Assembly: GCA_034769895.1 (NCBI GenBank)
Contig: CM068367.1
Span: forward strand, 125,711,927 to 125,775,926
Direction: 5' to 3'
Origin: Magicicada septendecula
Taxonomy: Eukaryota; Arthropoda; Insecta; Hemiptera; Cicadidae
DNA: 64,000 bases
A model generated the notes under the pieces. It had not been told where the DNA came from. It did no database searches and was given only the letters and a program-made list of their open reading frames with translations. Below are positions 36,764 to 48,129 of this stretch, in pieces; position 1 is the stretch's first letter; every line of letters begins with the position of its first letter. A program made the translations under genes and the position numbers.

Positions 36764-38407
36764 ACAGATTAACAATCATTACAACCACAGTATTGTTCTT
36801 TCTTACTTTACTTATATTCTTGATCCACCCTCTGAATATACATATATCTTCATTAAAAGATTGACGACTGTAATCATTTATTAAAAATATGAAATTTGGT
36901 ATCTTCTAATCTTTAATAATATGAATTCTTTTAATCAATGACATTCACGGAGCTTTCTAAAAATTATTATTGACAATTGAAGTATACCATAAATTATTGC
37001 GTCTCTGCTTCTCTGATGTTCACAACCTCCTTATTTCCGGATTGCAAATGGTACTCATTGGCACAATATGCTCAATTTCCTGCTGCCAGTCTACTGCACA
37101 CTTCCTCGTGTATTCTGTTCTCAGAATTGATCACTGATCTCAAGTACCTGAACTTTCACAACCCTACAGTTGGAGTACCACCAATATCCAAATGCACCAC
37201 ATGCCTTTTACACTCTGCTGCTGCGGCTGAATGAGTGTAGTAGTTGAAATTATTAAATGTAAACTTGGTGACAGCATTGCAAAGAGATTCAATAGCGTGG
37301 ACAAGGTAGAGTTGGTAAGAAGGAATACTCACTTATAGGTCTAGTGACAGAACAGGACATTGGGGTGACTTGTTCTTGATACAAGCTAATATGAAGAAAT
37401 CTGTTTTGAATTTTGAACTGATTAAAATGATAGGTTGTGTGCACTGAGACTCCAAGGACACGCTGGAAGTCTGTCACGAATATCAGCACATCTGCCCACA
37501 GAGGATCGCACAGGATAAGAATGACTTTTATGATACATTGGCAAAGGTATGTGAGTGGACACCAGGATATGATACAGTAACAATACTTGAAGATTAATGC
37601 TAGAATTGGAAAATAAAGATTTTCTGTGGAGGATTACAGAATGTTTTTTATTACACGATACAACGAGCAAAAATGGGAGAAGACCGTGTCAATTTTCAGC
37701 AGAGGTTAGGTAAAATTATCACTACCCTACAACATAAAAAGAAGAAAAAGAGATAGTATGGGGTATTGAAAAGTTGAAAACTCACACTGTATGGCAATAT
37801 AAAGAAAAGATAAAAAAGACGAGCTAAAAACAAGAAACCCTAAAACGAGATGGCTGAGAATACTGTACAGAAGATGTGGGGAAAAATTAAGAAAGTAGTG
37901 TGGCTTAAAACATATACCTAAATTTTGTTGTTACATTATGTACATAATGTAATGAGTACACAAGATTCTGAGAAAAAAAAGGATACAATTTTATAAAATA
38001 ACATCTTCTGCACTTCCAGAGTTTAGGCAAAGTTCCAACTTCGAAGGCCACCTTTTCATCGTGTCCCTGAGTCTTCCAAACCTTCTCCTTCCCACTCCTT
38101 ATTCCTGAAGGTCAAATGTGAAATGTGTCTGCTCCACCACCATTATTTTCATGCGTACTATCCACCGAGTCTGGTAATCTTTTATCCACAACACTACTGT
38201 TTCCAGTTCACCCCTATGTCTATGTTCCTTAACCACAACTTGGTCAGGCCAGTGTCCACAACTGTTATATTTATATATACAATACCACAACTGTCATGTC
38301 ATTTGCAATTTACCTACTTTGATGTCAATAGCTCTGTTGCACCCATGAAGCAATACCATTTCCAAGATAATTAAACAATTGAAAAAACAAATTACTACAA
38401 TAACTCA
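36764..38407. other. AT-rich intron sequence
   Basis: No gene or repeat recognised in 1.6 kb. Frames at 36977-37234, 37289-37670 and 38099-38374 have no domain and are treated as chance. Confidence 0.35.

Positions 38408-38470
<63 letters not shown>
38408..38470. repeat. (CA)n microsatellite
   Basis: About 31 uninterrupted CA units, 77 bases from the receptor exon at 38547. Confidence 0.95.
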
Positions 38471-38475
<5 letters not shown>

Positions 38476-38546
38476 AGGAACTGACACCTTGTATTTACTT
38501 CATGAATAGCAAATAACATAAACTTCAGTAAACATGTAATACTTAC

Positions 38547-38588
38547 ATGAACAGTGACAGAGTCAACACCACATGAATGAACACCAAT
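38547..38588 (-). CDS. TNF-receptor-like gene, small upstream exon
   Basis: This 42-base minus-strand exon has a strong acceptor (GCTTTTTTGTTTCCAG) and the consensus donor CAT|GTAAGT. It is phase 0 on both sides and encodes IGVHSCGVDSVTVH, adding one cysteine just before the main cysteine-rich exon at 35145. The other two frames contain stops or break the join. Upstream exons with the signal peptide were not found; they may lie beyond the transposons to the right. Confidence 0.55.
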
Positions 38589-38795
38589 CTGGAAACAAAA
38601 AAGCATATATTATACGTATTTGTTTTTGTGACTACTTATTTTCAGTCAAATACAGTTCTCTTGATTTGATAACAGTTGTTTTACATAATCATCACATTTT
38701 ATAAATGGTATAGGAATAGTATATAACTTTACTAGTCACTGGCCACTACAAACATCACTATACAAAAAAATATACAATTTTAATAGGCTACTATT
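38589..38795. other. AT-rich sequence upstream of the small exon
   Basis: Nothing recognised. Confidence 0.3.
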
Positions 38796-39910
38796 GTTTT
38801 TATTCCTGGATTTTGTTGTCCATGACATGTCCGTTGATTAACTAATTATAAGTATAACACTACTGACTCGGAACAGTAAGTTTTTTATTTACCAGTTTTC
38901 GCTTATTATAAGCTTCATCACAGGATGCCACTAGGAGTGTTGTCCGTCTTGTTCTTGGTGACGGTGCCGTCGTTTAAAAGATCGATGTTGTGTGTATGCG
39001 ATGTGATATGTTCGAGTAGTGTGTGTGATTTATGTCTGTTCATTTACAATATCGTTTTTATGTGTTTTGTGTGTTTGTATATTTCTAGTTGTTCAAGTGT
39101 CTAGCTTTCGGCCTTTTGTGTGTATGTATAGAATATCCATGTTACTGTTTATGTTTCTGTATGTGTGGTTTGCTTCAATGAGGTGGTTTGCAAAGGTGAA
39201 TTCGGTGGCGGAGTGTAGTACCTTATTTTGTATTGTTTTTACTTATTCGTAAACTTTAAATCTACCACCATGATAATTATGTTGAGTTGCAATTAAATGT
39301 TACAGGATTTTTTAACACTTATAGTTTACCCTCTTTCACTTAGCTAGACCCACTGGCAATTCTCGTTTCACTTCACGTATCAGCTAGGGATTAGCTGCAA
39401 GTTTGTGGATTAGTTAAGTCATAATTGTATTTAATGTGGTTTTTATTTTTGGTGACACGCTTGCTAATCTCTTCTTCTTTAAAAGGTACCAATACATCAA
39501 TATCATTGCGAAAGTTTGGTTTGTTACACAGCACAAGGAATAACTATTTTTTATTTTAAGATTTACTGCAACCCCATATGTATGTCCTGTAGTTCTAAAT
39601 AAGCTTTTACTTGGGATTAGAAATTATTTTATTTATTTTCTAAAGATAATTTTGAATGTAATTAAATCACTACCGACTCGGAACACAAACTTTTTTATGG
39701 ATAAAAACGTAAAAGTTTTACCTTATAGCCTGAACCAATTTTTGCTTATTATAAGCTTCATCAGAGGCTCATATAATAAGCGAAAACTGGTTCAGGCTAT
39801 ACAGTAAAATTTTACGTTTTTACCCATAAAAAACTTTGTGTTCCGAGTTGGTAGTGATTTAATTATATTTAGTTAATCAATGGACACGTCATGGACAACA
39901 AAATCCAAGA
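38796..39910. mobile_element. Inverted pair of Penelope-like/fold-back element ends
   Basis: The sequence GGATTTTGTTGTCCATGAC at about 38806 is inverted at about 39888-39908. Next to it on both sides lie CACTACTGACTCGGAAC-type sequences, also inverted. 39660-39866 is itself a near-perfect palindrome with arms of about 90 bp. Each arm end has a CTGATGA- or GCGAAAA-type core. The 0.7 kb between (38940-39650) has no coding domain; the frame at 39019-39252 is not credible. Probably two copies of one element in opposite orientation. Confidence 0.45.
39660..39866. repeat. Palindromic (fold-back) element copy 1
   Basis: The left arm ATTAAATCACTACCGACTCG is mirrored by the right arm ending TAGTGATTTAATTAT. 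The arms also share the inverted phrase TATAGCCTGAACCA/TGGTTCAGGCTATA. The minus-strand core near the centre is CTGATGAAGCTTATAATAAG (39745-39764). Confidence 0.7.
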
Positions 39911-40861
39911 AGATAATTTTGATTTTTTTGACTATTCACTATCACTACGAGTTTCTGACTCTTAGTAGTATCTGAGTTTTTTACCTTAGATACGAGCTTC
40001 CCAATTTAGTTTCTGATCCAGATTGAGCCTCTGGCACCTAACTTTATGTGCATTAGGCCATCGTTTGTAACAAACGCAGGTGTTGTTGCGTACATACACT
40101 ACTTTTGGTGGTTTGTACTACATATTTTACTCAATTCCACAACAATGTAAGTCAACTTAACTGTTCAAAAAAAAAATAGATACATAACAAAACTGTATGC
40201 TGTGTATTTACTAAATTATTTAGCCAATTTCTTACACATGCAAGGCATCTCTCTCCTCTCTCTATGTCTCTCCCCCCCCCTCCTCTCTATGGTTTAAATG
40301 GAATGGCAAATACTCATACATGTAACAGTGGCCTATTTGAGACAATGCTCCACTAGCGATTCATCAAACCCATTATTACACGAGATGGATGGTCTTAATA
40401 AAATATATTGGCATTGATTAAATTATGTTAACATTAACTCAAAAAAATAGTGTTATTAGTGTTACTCAAATCATGCAAAAAGTTATGAAAACACACACAC
40501 ACAGAGCTTCCCAAAAGTACTAAATGCATCGGTGCAATTTAATTACAGAAAGAAACCAAAACCAACATCACAAAAACAACACAAACTACAAACATGGTAG
40601 GCAGGAAAAAATACTGGTACACTGCTTTACTTGTTTAGTAGTCATCAGTGTCTCGCTCTTTTAGCTCCTGTACAGATAGGAACAAAACTATTATCAGTAA
40701 ATAAACATAGGCCTAACAGTTTTTGTAATAAATATATTGGACTACGCTAAAAATCACTAAAACAGCAGAGACTTATGTTATGGCCTAGTTGTTTTGTAAT
40801 TACAAGTTGCCCTAAAAAATAATTATAGAAAATTATATATAGTGTAAAACAATTTTGTATA
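39911..40861. other. AT-rich spacer
   Basis: No gene found. A GC-richer patch at 40010-40110 and a segment around 40620-40680 (minus strand GAGCTAAAAGAGCGAGACAC) look like fragments of old dispersed repeats. Confidence 0.3.
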
Positions 40862-41101
40862 TTCTTGGATTTCGTTCTCCATGATGTGTCCGTTAATTAA
40901 CTAAGTACAATTAAACCACTACTGACTCGTAACTCGAGGTTTTTTATGGGTAAAAAGCAAAATTGTTACCTTATAGCCTGAACCTCAGAGCCTCTGAAGA
41001 AGTTTTTTAAAAGTGAAAACTGGTTCAGGCTATAAGGTAAAACTTTTACGTTTTTATCTATAAAAAAACCTTGCGTTCCGAGTCAGTAGTGATTTAATTA
41101 T
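40862..41101. repeat. Palindromic (fold-back) element copy 2
   Basis: Same family as 39660-39866. It starts with CTTGGATTTCGTTCTCCATG, then an inverted pair of ACTACTGACTCG and CGAGTCAGTAGT. The plus-strand core has decayed to CTCTGAAGAAG...GTGAAAACTGG. The arms are less similar to each other than in copy 1. Confidence 0.6.
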
Positions 41102-42523
41102 ACTTAATTTTGTATAAGGACAATAAACCCATAGTAATAACTAGTCCATGAAGTGACCAGTCATGCCTACACTTCATCAGAATACAAAAACAAAGGGGAA
41201 AACATCTCAAAATGTAATAAACAACCATTTGGCCATTCCATGCCAAATCATCCAGCCAAAGTTCAATTTGACACCCAAGGTTCTCATATTTTAATGCAAA
41301 TTTGTATATATTAGAGTGAATACAAAAATAAGAAAAAATCCAAAATTTCGACCAATTCTAACAAGTAGTTTCAGAATTATGGTCGTTTAAAGTTTTAAGA
41401 AATTTGAACTTCGGAGGACAATTTGAGCGGAAAACCAGCTTGTATGTATTTGGGCTTTTCTATGTAAAATCAATATTTATTGAGCTAGAGGCTTCAAAAT
41501 TTATTCATTTGCCCTAAATTTTATGGAGAATCAGATGATACTATAAGTATTGGCATTATGATTTTTCATCACGGATAAAATTATTCTTAAATATAAAAAT
41601 AAATATTCTTTCAAAGTTGTGACGCATATATCGAAAAATATCTGTGGCTAAAATCTCTCTCCAGATACCCTAATACAACCATATATTGCTGAAAAGAGCA
41701 TGAAATTCCCTTTCAAATGATGAAATAATATTGGTGGTTTTTGAGGTTAAAGAGTTTTATTACAATGTAAATCTAATAATTTTTTTTTGTGTGTTGCGGA
41801 AATGGTATGTTCAACAAAGACAAAGTTTGTATTAAAAAAATTAGAGTGAAAAAGTTCTTCTTAAATATAGCACTATAGAGCTAAAATATATTGAAAATAC
41901 AACTTACAAGGTCCATTTGCATTTACTTTGTACATATATACTTGTTGCGGCATACTTCAAATGATTAATTTTTTATGGTATGATGTCTCTTTGTAATGAG
42001 TAAGAAATTTTTGGATTGCCTTACACAAGAGATCAGTTAAATTCACAAGTTACATATACAAGTAAACATGGCTAAAATCTCTCTCCAGATACCCTAATCC
42101 TAATACAACCATATATTACTGAAAAGAGCATGGAATTTCCTTTCAAATGATGAAATAATATTGGTGGGTTTTTGAGTTTTAGGAGTTTTATTACAATGTA
42201 AATCTAATACATTATTTTTATATAAAGAAAAGATGTTATGTTCAATGGCCTGGGCCATGTGCTACTTTCTGACCTCAAAGCTGATAGTGTATTGAGTTGA
42301 CTTACATATAACAACCGGGATGTAAAATATAGTGAAAATATAATATTTACAAGTCACACTTATGGTTAATTTTTACTTACTACATATTCATATTTAGGTG
42401 CCATAAACTCTTCTTTTTATATAACATGATATATCTTGGTGATGTTAAGTGTTCAAAGTCTTTATCTTTTAAAACAAATCAAGTCACTTAAGTTCAAAAG
42501 TAGCCTAGGATATAAATGAATAA
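41102..42523. repeat. Unclassified dispersed repeat with two tandem ~425-bp units
   Basis: About 41650-41795 (GGCTAAAATCTCTCTCCAGA, then GATACCCTAAT and CCTTTCAAATGATGAAATAA) recurs at 42070-42215. The sequences after each copy are also related, giving two diverged units. About 41230-41430 resembles a common arthropod repeat tail. On the minus strand the units follow directly after the zinc-binding ORF at 42524, so they may be its 3' non-coding part. Confidence 0.5.
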
Positions 42524-42988
42524 TTAAATTGATTTTCTACAGTTACTGCACAGCAGCTTTCCAGGGTCCAAGATGATGTTTTTATTTTCCTTAACATGCT
42601 TTGCTTTTTGTAATGTAATTACCCTAAGATTATTTTTCTTTGTCAAGGGAACAGAATGTCTTTGAAATGGATCACAACAGGCTTTTTGGTTTTTTTGAAA
42701 ATATTTTAAAAAATAGCACAAATGGTGAGAACAAACTGTGTCTTTTTCACAGTACTGATTGTTTGTACGCCAACTCAAAAGTTCTACATCTTCTTTAGAC
42801 AATTCATCAGAAATCACATAAATATCCCTGTTCTTTGTTAATGATGTATTTTCACAGGAAGAGTTTAATAAAGTACCCACAGTACATATAAAACTCGGTC
42901 TATACTCACTACTACACACCATAACTTCCGTGGTTAAGAAAAAACAATAAACTGTTAGGGTATGTACTAAAATCACTCCACAACACAC
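42524..42988 (-). CDS. Cys/His-rich, probably zinc-binding protein; possibly transposon-derived
   Basis: A 154-residue minus-strand frame. The first 22 residues look non-coding, and the methionine of MVCSSEYR (codon at 42920-42922) is a better start, giving about 132 residues. The C-terminal half has a dense cysteine and histidine pattern: YCEKDTVCSHHLCYFL, then QKACCDPFQRHS, then a terminal PGKLLCSNCRKSI. Short proteins or N-terminal domains with CCDPF...H and PG..LC..C appear in repeat-associated proteins of insects and cnidarians, as far as I recall. I cannot name a function. The frame is intact, unusual for this neighbourhood. It may be the first exon or N-terminal domain of a larger protein, or a relic of an unclassified transposon. 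Confidence 0.5.
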   Translation of the reverse strand: MCCGVILVHTLTVYCFFLTTEVMVCSSEYRPSFICTVGTLLNSSCENTSLTKNRDIYVISDELSKEDVELLSWRTNNQYCEKDTVCSHHLCYFLKYFQKNQKACCDPFQRHSVPLTKKNNLRVITLQKAKHVKENKNIILDPGKLLCSNCRKSI

Positions 42989-43136
42989 TACAACACATCA
43001 CATATCACACATGATGTCATTACAATGATATGATTTTTACTGATTTAAAGTAAAAAAATTGAGAAATAAATTAGACACTTATAACATTATGCAACATATA
43101 ACATTAAGAAACCTATATTATTGTGAATAAACCAAA
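42989..43136. other. AT-rich spacer
   Basis: Short AT-rich stretch before the Helitron 5' end; could hold the promoter of the minus-strand ORF. Confidence 0.3.
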
Positions 43137-43392
43137 TCTATATATTAATACGTGAAGAGAAAACTTTGTACCCCTTTTTAAGTATATTGCGCGCACGGAG
43201 GAGTGTGAGATTTGGCATAGTTAAAGTTTATATGGAGAAGGAGTGCAGAAAGCTAAAATTTATATATAATATGTGTTACAAATACATTAAATAAAATAAA
43301 ATAAAACATTCATTTGCACTTGAAAATTCATTTAAACTTTTTCAAACAATGGTAATTGTTAAAAATAAAATAATTTTGTTGCCAGGAGTGTA

Positions 43393-43665
43393 TAGTCTGT
43401 GGAGTGTATGCCAAGGCAAAAAAGCGTTTATTTTATATTTTGTATATTAGATATCTGTGTTTTATATATTAATGTGCAGTTGAAAGTGAAATACAGCTTG
43501 CTTAATACTGACAGATTGACTGAATGAGCTGTGAATTTTGTGTGATTTCAAATGTTCCTTTTTCAATAGTCTGTGGAGTGTATGTCAAGGCAAAAAAGCG
43601 TTTATTTTATATTTTGTATATTAGATAGATATCTGCGTTTTATATATTAATGTGCAGTTGAAAGT
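43393..43665 (+). repeat. 174-bp tandem duplication in the Helitron leader
   Basis: AGTCTGTGGAGTGTATG starts both copies (43394 and 43568). The first copy is complete. The second is cut by the LTR element after GTTGAAAGT and resumes after it at 53612 with AAGTGAAATACAGC, so the first copy shows the uninterrupted site. Confidence 0.85.
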
Positions 43666-45713
43666 TGTAACGAAACAAAATGTTACAAAAAGAATAGTAA
43701 ATAATAGTGAAATCCGACCCAGAGAGGAAACAAGAAATAGTAATTGATAGCAAATTAAAGGAAACCTAGTTGGTTTGACTTATTTAATATTATCAAGAAA
43801 CCCAGAAATAACCCAGTAGAATAGGGCAGTAAACAGACAAAAGTTAAATAAATAAACCTAGTAGGCCTAAATAATCAAATTACCCTGAAACACAATTAAA
43901 CCTAATAAAGAGTACCTATTCACAAAATAAAAATTGTATTAATTAAAATCATATAGGCCTATAATTAAGGATAGAAAAAGGGACACAAACCTTTACAGTG
44001 ATGAGTGATATAACATAAATAGTGACACAGACTACCGTTAAACAGTGTGCTATTTATTATTTATAAAAAGTGTTTTATTATTACCATACAGACAATAGTT
44101 TAAAAGTATGAAATAATTAAAGTTGTTAAAAACAAGTATTATTATTAAGAGTTTTTGTCATATGTTATAAGATTTTATGTCACCAGTTAATTTATGTAAA
44201 TATATTTATCTCAGGGAGTCAAAGTAGAAATTACAATCAACCATAACAAATTGTTCCACCACATATCATAGAAATTCAAATTAATAAGGTTTTACAGTTA
44301 TAAACTGAGGCATGTTTAGTATCAAATTGTTTATAATTATATAATTAATCATCATGTAAACAGTGCATGTATCATTAGAGTATAATAATAAAATTATCTA
44401 TTAAAGGTAATTTAGAAAAATGTAAAGTAATTAATGGGAATCGATCATATAACATTTAACCTGTACATAAATGGCCAATCAAAATTTAAGAAGTTTGTAT
44501 GAGTTCGGTGACTAAAAAAGAAGAAATAACGCTTAATTGTTAATTGTGATGGAGAACAGTTTAATAGTGCGTGTCGAGATATAATTAAAATAAAAATATA
44601 AAAATTGTTAACCCGTTTGTGAAGGAAGATCTGAATGACCACCATCGAAGATAAATAATCCCTCCACTACAATTTTCATGAACCAGTAATACACACAATC
44701 AAGAAATTATCCAGAATAAACCAGAAAACCTTCAGCAATATCGTCAAGATGTGTAAAGTATAATTTGACAATATTTTTATCCAACAAGGAACAACCACTA
44801 GACAATATACCAATTTACACTAACACTAATCACTAGTAGTAAACATTTTAAAGTGAAAACAAATTCAATATCTTAACGAACAGTGATTACAAGGAAAACA
44901 TTTATTGTACACATTAATAAACTTCATTATTTTCTGAGACGGACAATGGTAGCCATCATGTTGACGTCACTCTAACCTACATGCTTTTTACGAAGCATTA
45001 AATCTCGTCAAACTTTGTATGTTACTTAATATATAATTTTTGTGATTTTTTAGATTATAAGTAATAATTGTTTGTAAAGGTACTCAATATTATTAATTAT
45101 CATGTAAGGGAACTTTTCGTAGCAGCCACAAGAATTCCCACGAAATATATTTACATTATTTAATTAGTAAATCCTGAGATAAATATCGATTGTGACAACC
45201 GTATGTATCGAATGGAATTTTCCAATAATTTGAACTTATATTACAGAGATTAAACCATTATGTTATTAAATCATATCCATGCGTTATTATTTCAGGAACG
45301 TAATATATTATCAGCATTTATTTTATAATTAACAAGGATAAGAAGAATTCGGGGAGTCATTGGAAGTACGCAAACTGCAAAAACCAAGATTAACCTCAAA
45401 TAATAGGTTAAAGCCTAATATCGAAGGTGACTAGAAAATTGTTTGGGATGACTCGACCGCTATTTTTTGAATTGATTTTGGAGTTCTAACTACTGAACTG
45501 GAATAATTATAATTCTGATTCAGAAACCAAGGCAGAATAATTCAATTCTTTTACTTATATATTTAAATCACATTCGTAAACACACAACATAAATATTCCA
45601 CGATCAGCTGATACACTATTTACAACTAGTTATTACAAATTAACATAAACCAGGAATAACACGGGCAAATTATTATACCATTAAGATACTACGGGTACAA
45701 GAGGAGTATTATA
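43666..45713 (+). repeat. 5' LTR of Gypsy-type element
   Basis: Starts TGTAACGAAACAAAATG and forms a hairpin by TGTAAC/GTTACA within the first 22 bases; ends at TATTATA before the PBS. A very similar terminal hairpin and end are seen in the gag-only element at 4425, which suggests relatedness. Confidence 0.9.
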
Positions 45714-45716
45714 AAT

Positions 45717-45734
45717 TGGCGCACCAACTAGTGA
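45717..45734 (+). other. Primer-binding site region of Gypsy-type element
   Basis: TGGCGCACCAACTAGTGAGG begins four bases after the LTR. It starts like the lysine-type PBS of the element at 4425 but differs by an inserted A and later bases, so the tRNA is uncertain. Confidence 0.5.
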
Positions 45735-45833
45735 GGCTGAAATTAGGGAATATTAGGTGAAGAAATTGAAACAAGCAAATTAATTTCCTAATTTTTAGCT
45801 GGCGACTGCTATAAGTTCCAAAAAATAATAAAG

Positions 45834-48022
45834 ATGCATAAAAGGGCATCGTCACTGAGACGGACGAAGGAGGCAGAGAAAGAAGTCAGGATGGAAGAGA
45901 AAGAAGTAACATCGGTGGAGGATGTGGAGACGGTAGCAAGAAAGGAAGATAGAGGAGACCCGAATCTTATAAAATTAATGGAGTTAATGAATAGTATGAA
46001 TGAAAAATTGGACAAAAATAAGGAAGAAACCAATGATAATTTTAAGAAGCAGAAGGAAGAATTCACTGAAAATTCAAAGAAACAAAATGAAATTTTGAGT
46101 CAAAACTTATTAAAACAAATGGAGGAACAAAACAAGCAAACGAAGGAAGATTTGAAGAGCATCAAGGAAGATAACAGACAAACAAATGAAAAAATTGATA
46201 GTATCAAGGAAGATAACAGACAAACAAATGAGAAAATAGACGGTATCAAGGAAGAGATTAATGAGAACTCAAGGGTACAAAATGAGAAAATGAGTGAAAA
46301 TTTAATAAAACAGATGGAGGAGAGATTTGACCAAAACAAAGAAGAAACTAATGAAAATTTTAGGAAACAAAACGAAACCACTAATGAGAGTTTAAAACGG
46401 ATAAATGAGAAAATTGATAGTATTAAAGAAAGTACTAATGAAACCTTAAGGCAAACTATAAGTGAAAATAATAACCAAATGAAGGAAGAATTCAGGCAAA
46501 TCAATGAAGAGAATTTAAGAAGAATTAATGGGAGGATTGAACAGGTCAATGATACAATTAACCAGAAGATGGACAAAATCGATGAGGAAAGGAAGCAAGA
46601 AACAGCTGACACTAATGAAAGATTGAGAAAAGTTAACGAAACCATTATACAAAATAAAGCAGTGATAAATACCAGAATAGACCAGGTCCAAGAAAATAGT
46701 CGTATTCAAATAGAAGGAATACAAAAGGAACAAGAAAATTTAGTAAATTTACAGAAACAAACCGGAGAAAGGTGAGACAATATTAACACTACAGTGAATA
46801 ATTTAACTGGTCAAGTATGCCAAAATCAAGAAGAAATTGAGTTAATTATAACCAGACCAAATAATATTATTCATGTTTCCACAAATGAAACGAGAGAAGG
46901 GATTAATTTCAAAAATTATCGTAGAAACCCCATGGAATTCCTGGCCAGAATCGAGGAACATTTTAATAAACATCGAATAACTATCTGGAGCTCGATTAGA
47001 GAGATGTTGGATGAGCATTTTAGGGAGATTACGGACAACTGGTGGACAGCAACCAGAAATGAGATAGTGGACTACGCTCAATTTAAAAAACTGTTTAAAG
47101 AAAAATATTGGTCCGAAGCCATACAAAATATTATAAGGGACAACATTTGTCAGGGAAGATATGATGGAAATAGAGGTACATCTCCAACTACTTACTTCTG
47201 GGGAAAGGTGGGTTTGGCTAGACACCTAGAGCCAAGAATACCAGAAGATCCCTAGTAACTAAAATGGCATACCATTATGACCCAGGAATTGCCAGAGCAC
47301 GCCTGGGAAGCCAGATTAAAACGGTCCACGCAATGGCTGACTTATTAGAAAATTATGAACACGAGGGTTACTACAAAAGAAGCAGACAACGAACTGATCA
47401 GTGCGGTTCAAGAAATAATAACCATGGTATGAATCCTAATCACTATAATAACATGAATAACCGGAATAGTTATAACTTTAATGGCTACGATCGTAGTTCC
47501 AACCAAGATTTTACTCCAAATAATAACCAACCAACAAACTTCAATCTAAATCTAATTAACAATAATAGTAACAACAGGCCCAATCAAAATTACCATCCGG
47601 GTAATAGAATTAATAATAATTATAATAACTACCGAACAAACCAAAATTATAATAATTTTAGAAATAACTCAGGAGTTAATACCAATAATAATAACCAGGG
47701 TAATTATAATAATAATCGTCCGTACAGACCAAGAATAAATTATATTAGTGCAGAAGAAGGGGATTACTGGAGATACCATCAACCTCGGAGGAACAGTTTT
47801 AATAACAGTTATGATCAAAGAGGAAATCCCAGAGGGATGAGTCACCATTATAACCGAGTAAGAAGTAGAAGCCAGGAGGACTTCCGAGAATCAAGGGGAA
47901 GTGAACAATTAGACAACCGAGAGGTTGAACAACCAGGAACCAGCACACCATTCCAGGCAAATCAACAGTCATGCCCGGAAAATAATCATGATAGCCTTAA
48001 TTTAAACGGAGTGAGGCAGTAA
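45834..48022 (+). pseudogene. Gag of Gypsy-type element, interrupted
   Basis: The frame 45834-46772 encodes a long coiled coil (residues about 40-310) with repeated SIKEDNRQTNEKID-like units. An in-frame TGA (46773-46775) interrupts it. The same frame goes on to 47255 through a capsid-type region (NPMEFLARIEEHFNKHR, then YAQFKKLFKEKYWSEAIQNI). A frameshift near 47250 leads into the last part (47264-48022), which is extremely rich in asparagine and has no CCHC zinc knuckle. Gag assembles the retrotransposon particle in the cytoplasm. The Asn-rich tail probably replaces the usual nucleocapsid in RNA binding or assembly, but this is inference. Confidence 0.8.
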
Positions 48023-48129
48023 TAAACCCTCGCGACCCCTTACTGCTACTAACTACTGGGTACAAAAACCACCAAATTCAAAAATATAGTAATAACAAAT
48101 TACTACCAACTAATTATGAAAAACTAATT

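Noticed and set aside
40630-40680. Additional upstream exon of the receptor gene
   Set aside because: The acceptor looks good, but all three frames contain a stop before the donor-like site, and the sequence resembles a dispersed repeat.
46100-46645. 181-codon minus-strand frame opposite the gag coiled coil
   Set aside because: It is an antisense shadow of Lys/Glu/Asn-rich codons and gives a low-complexity Ser/Leu/Phe protein with no domain.
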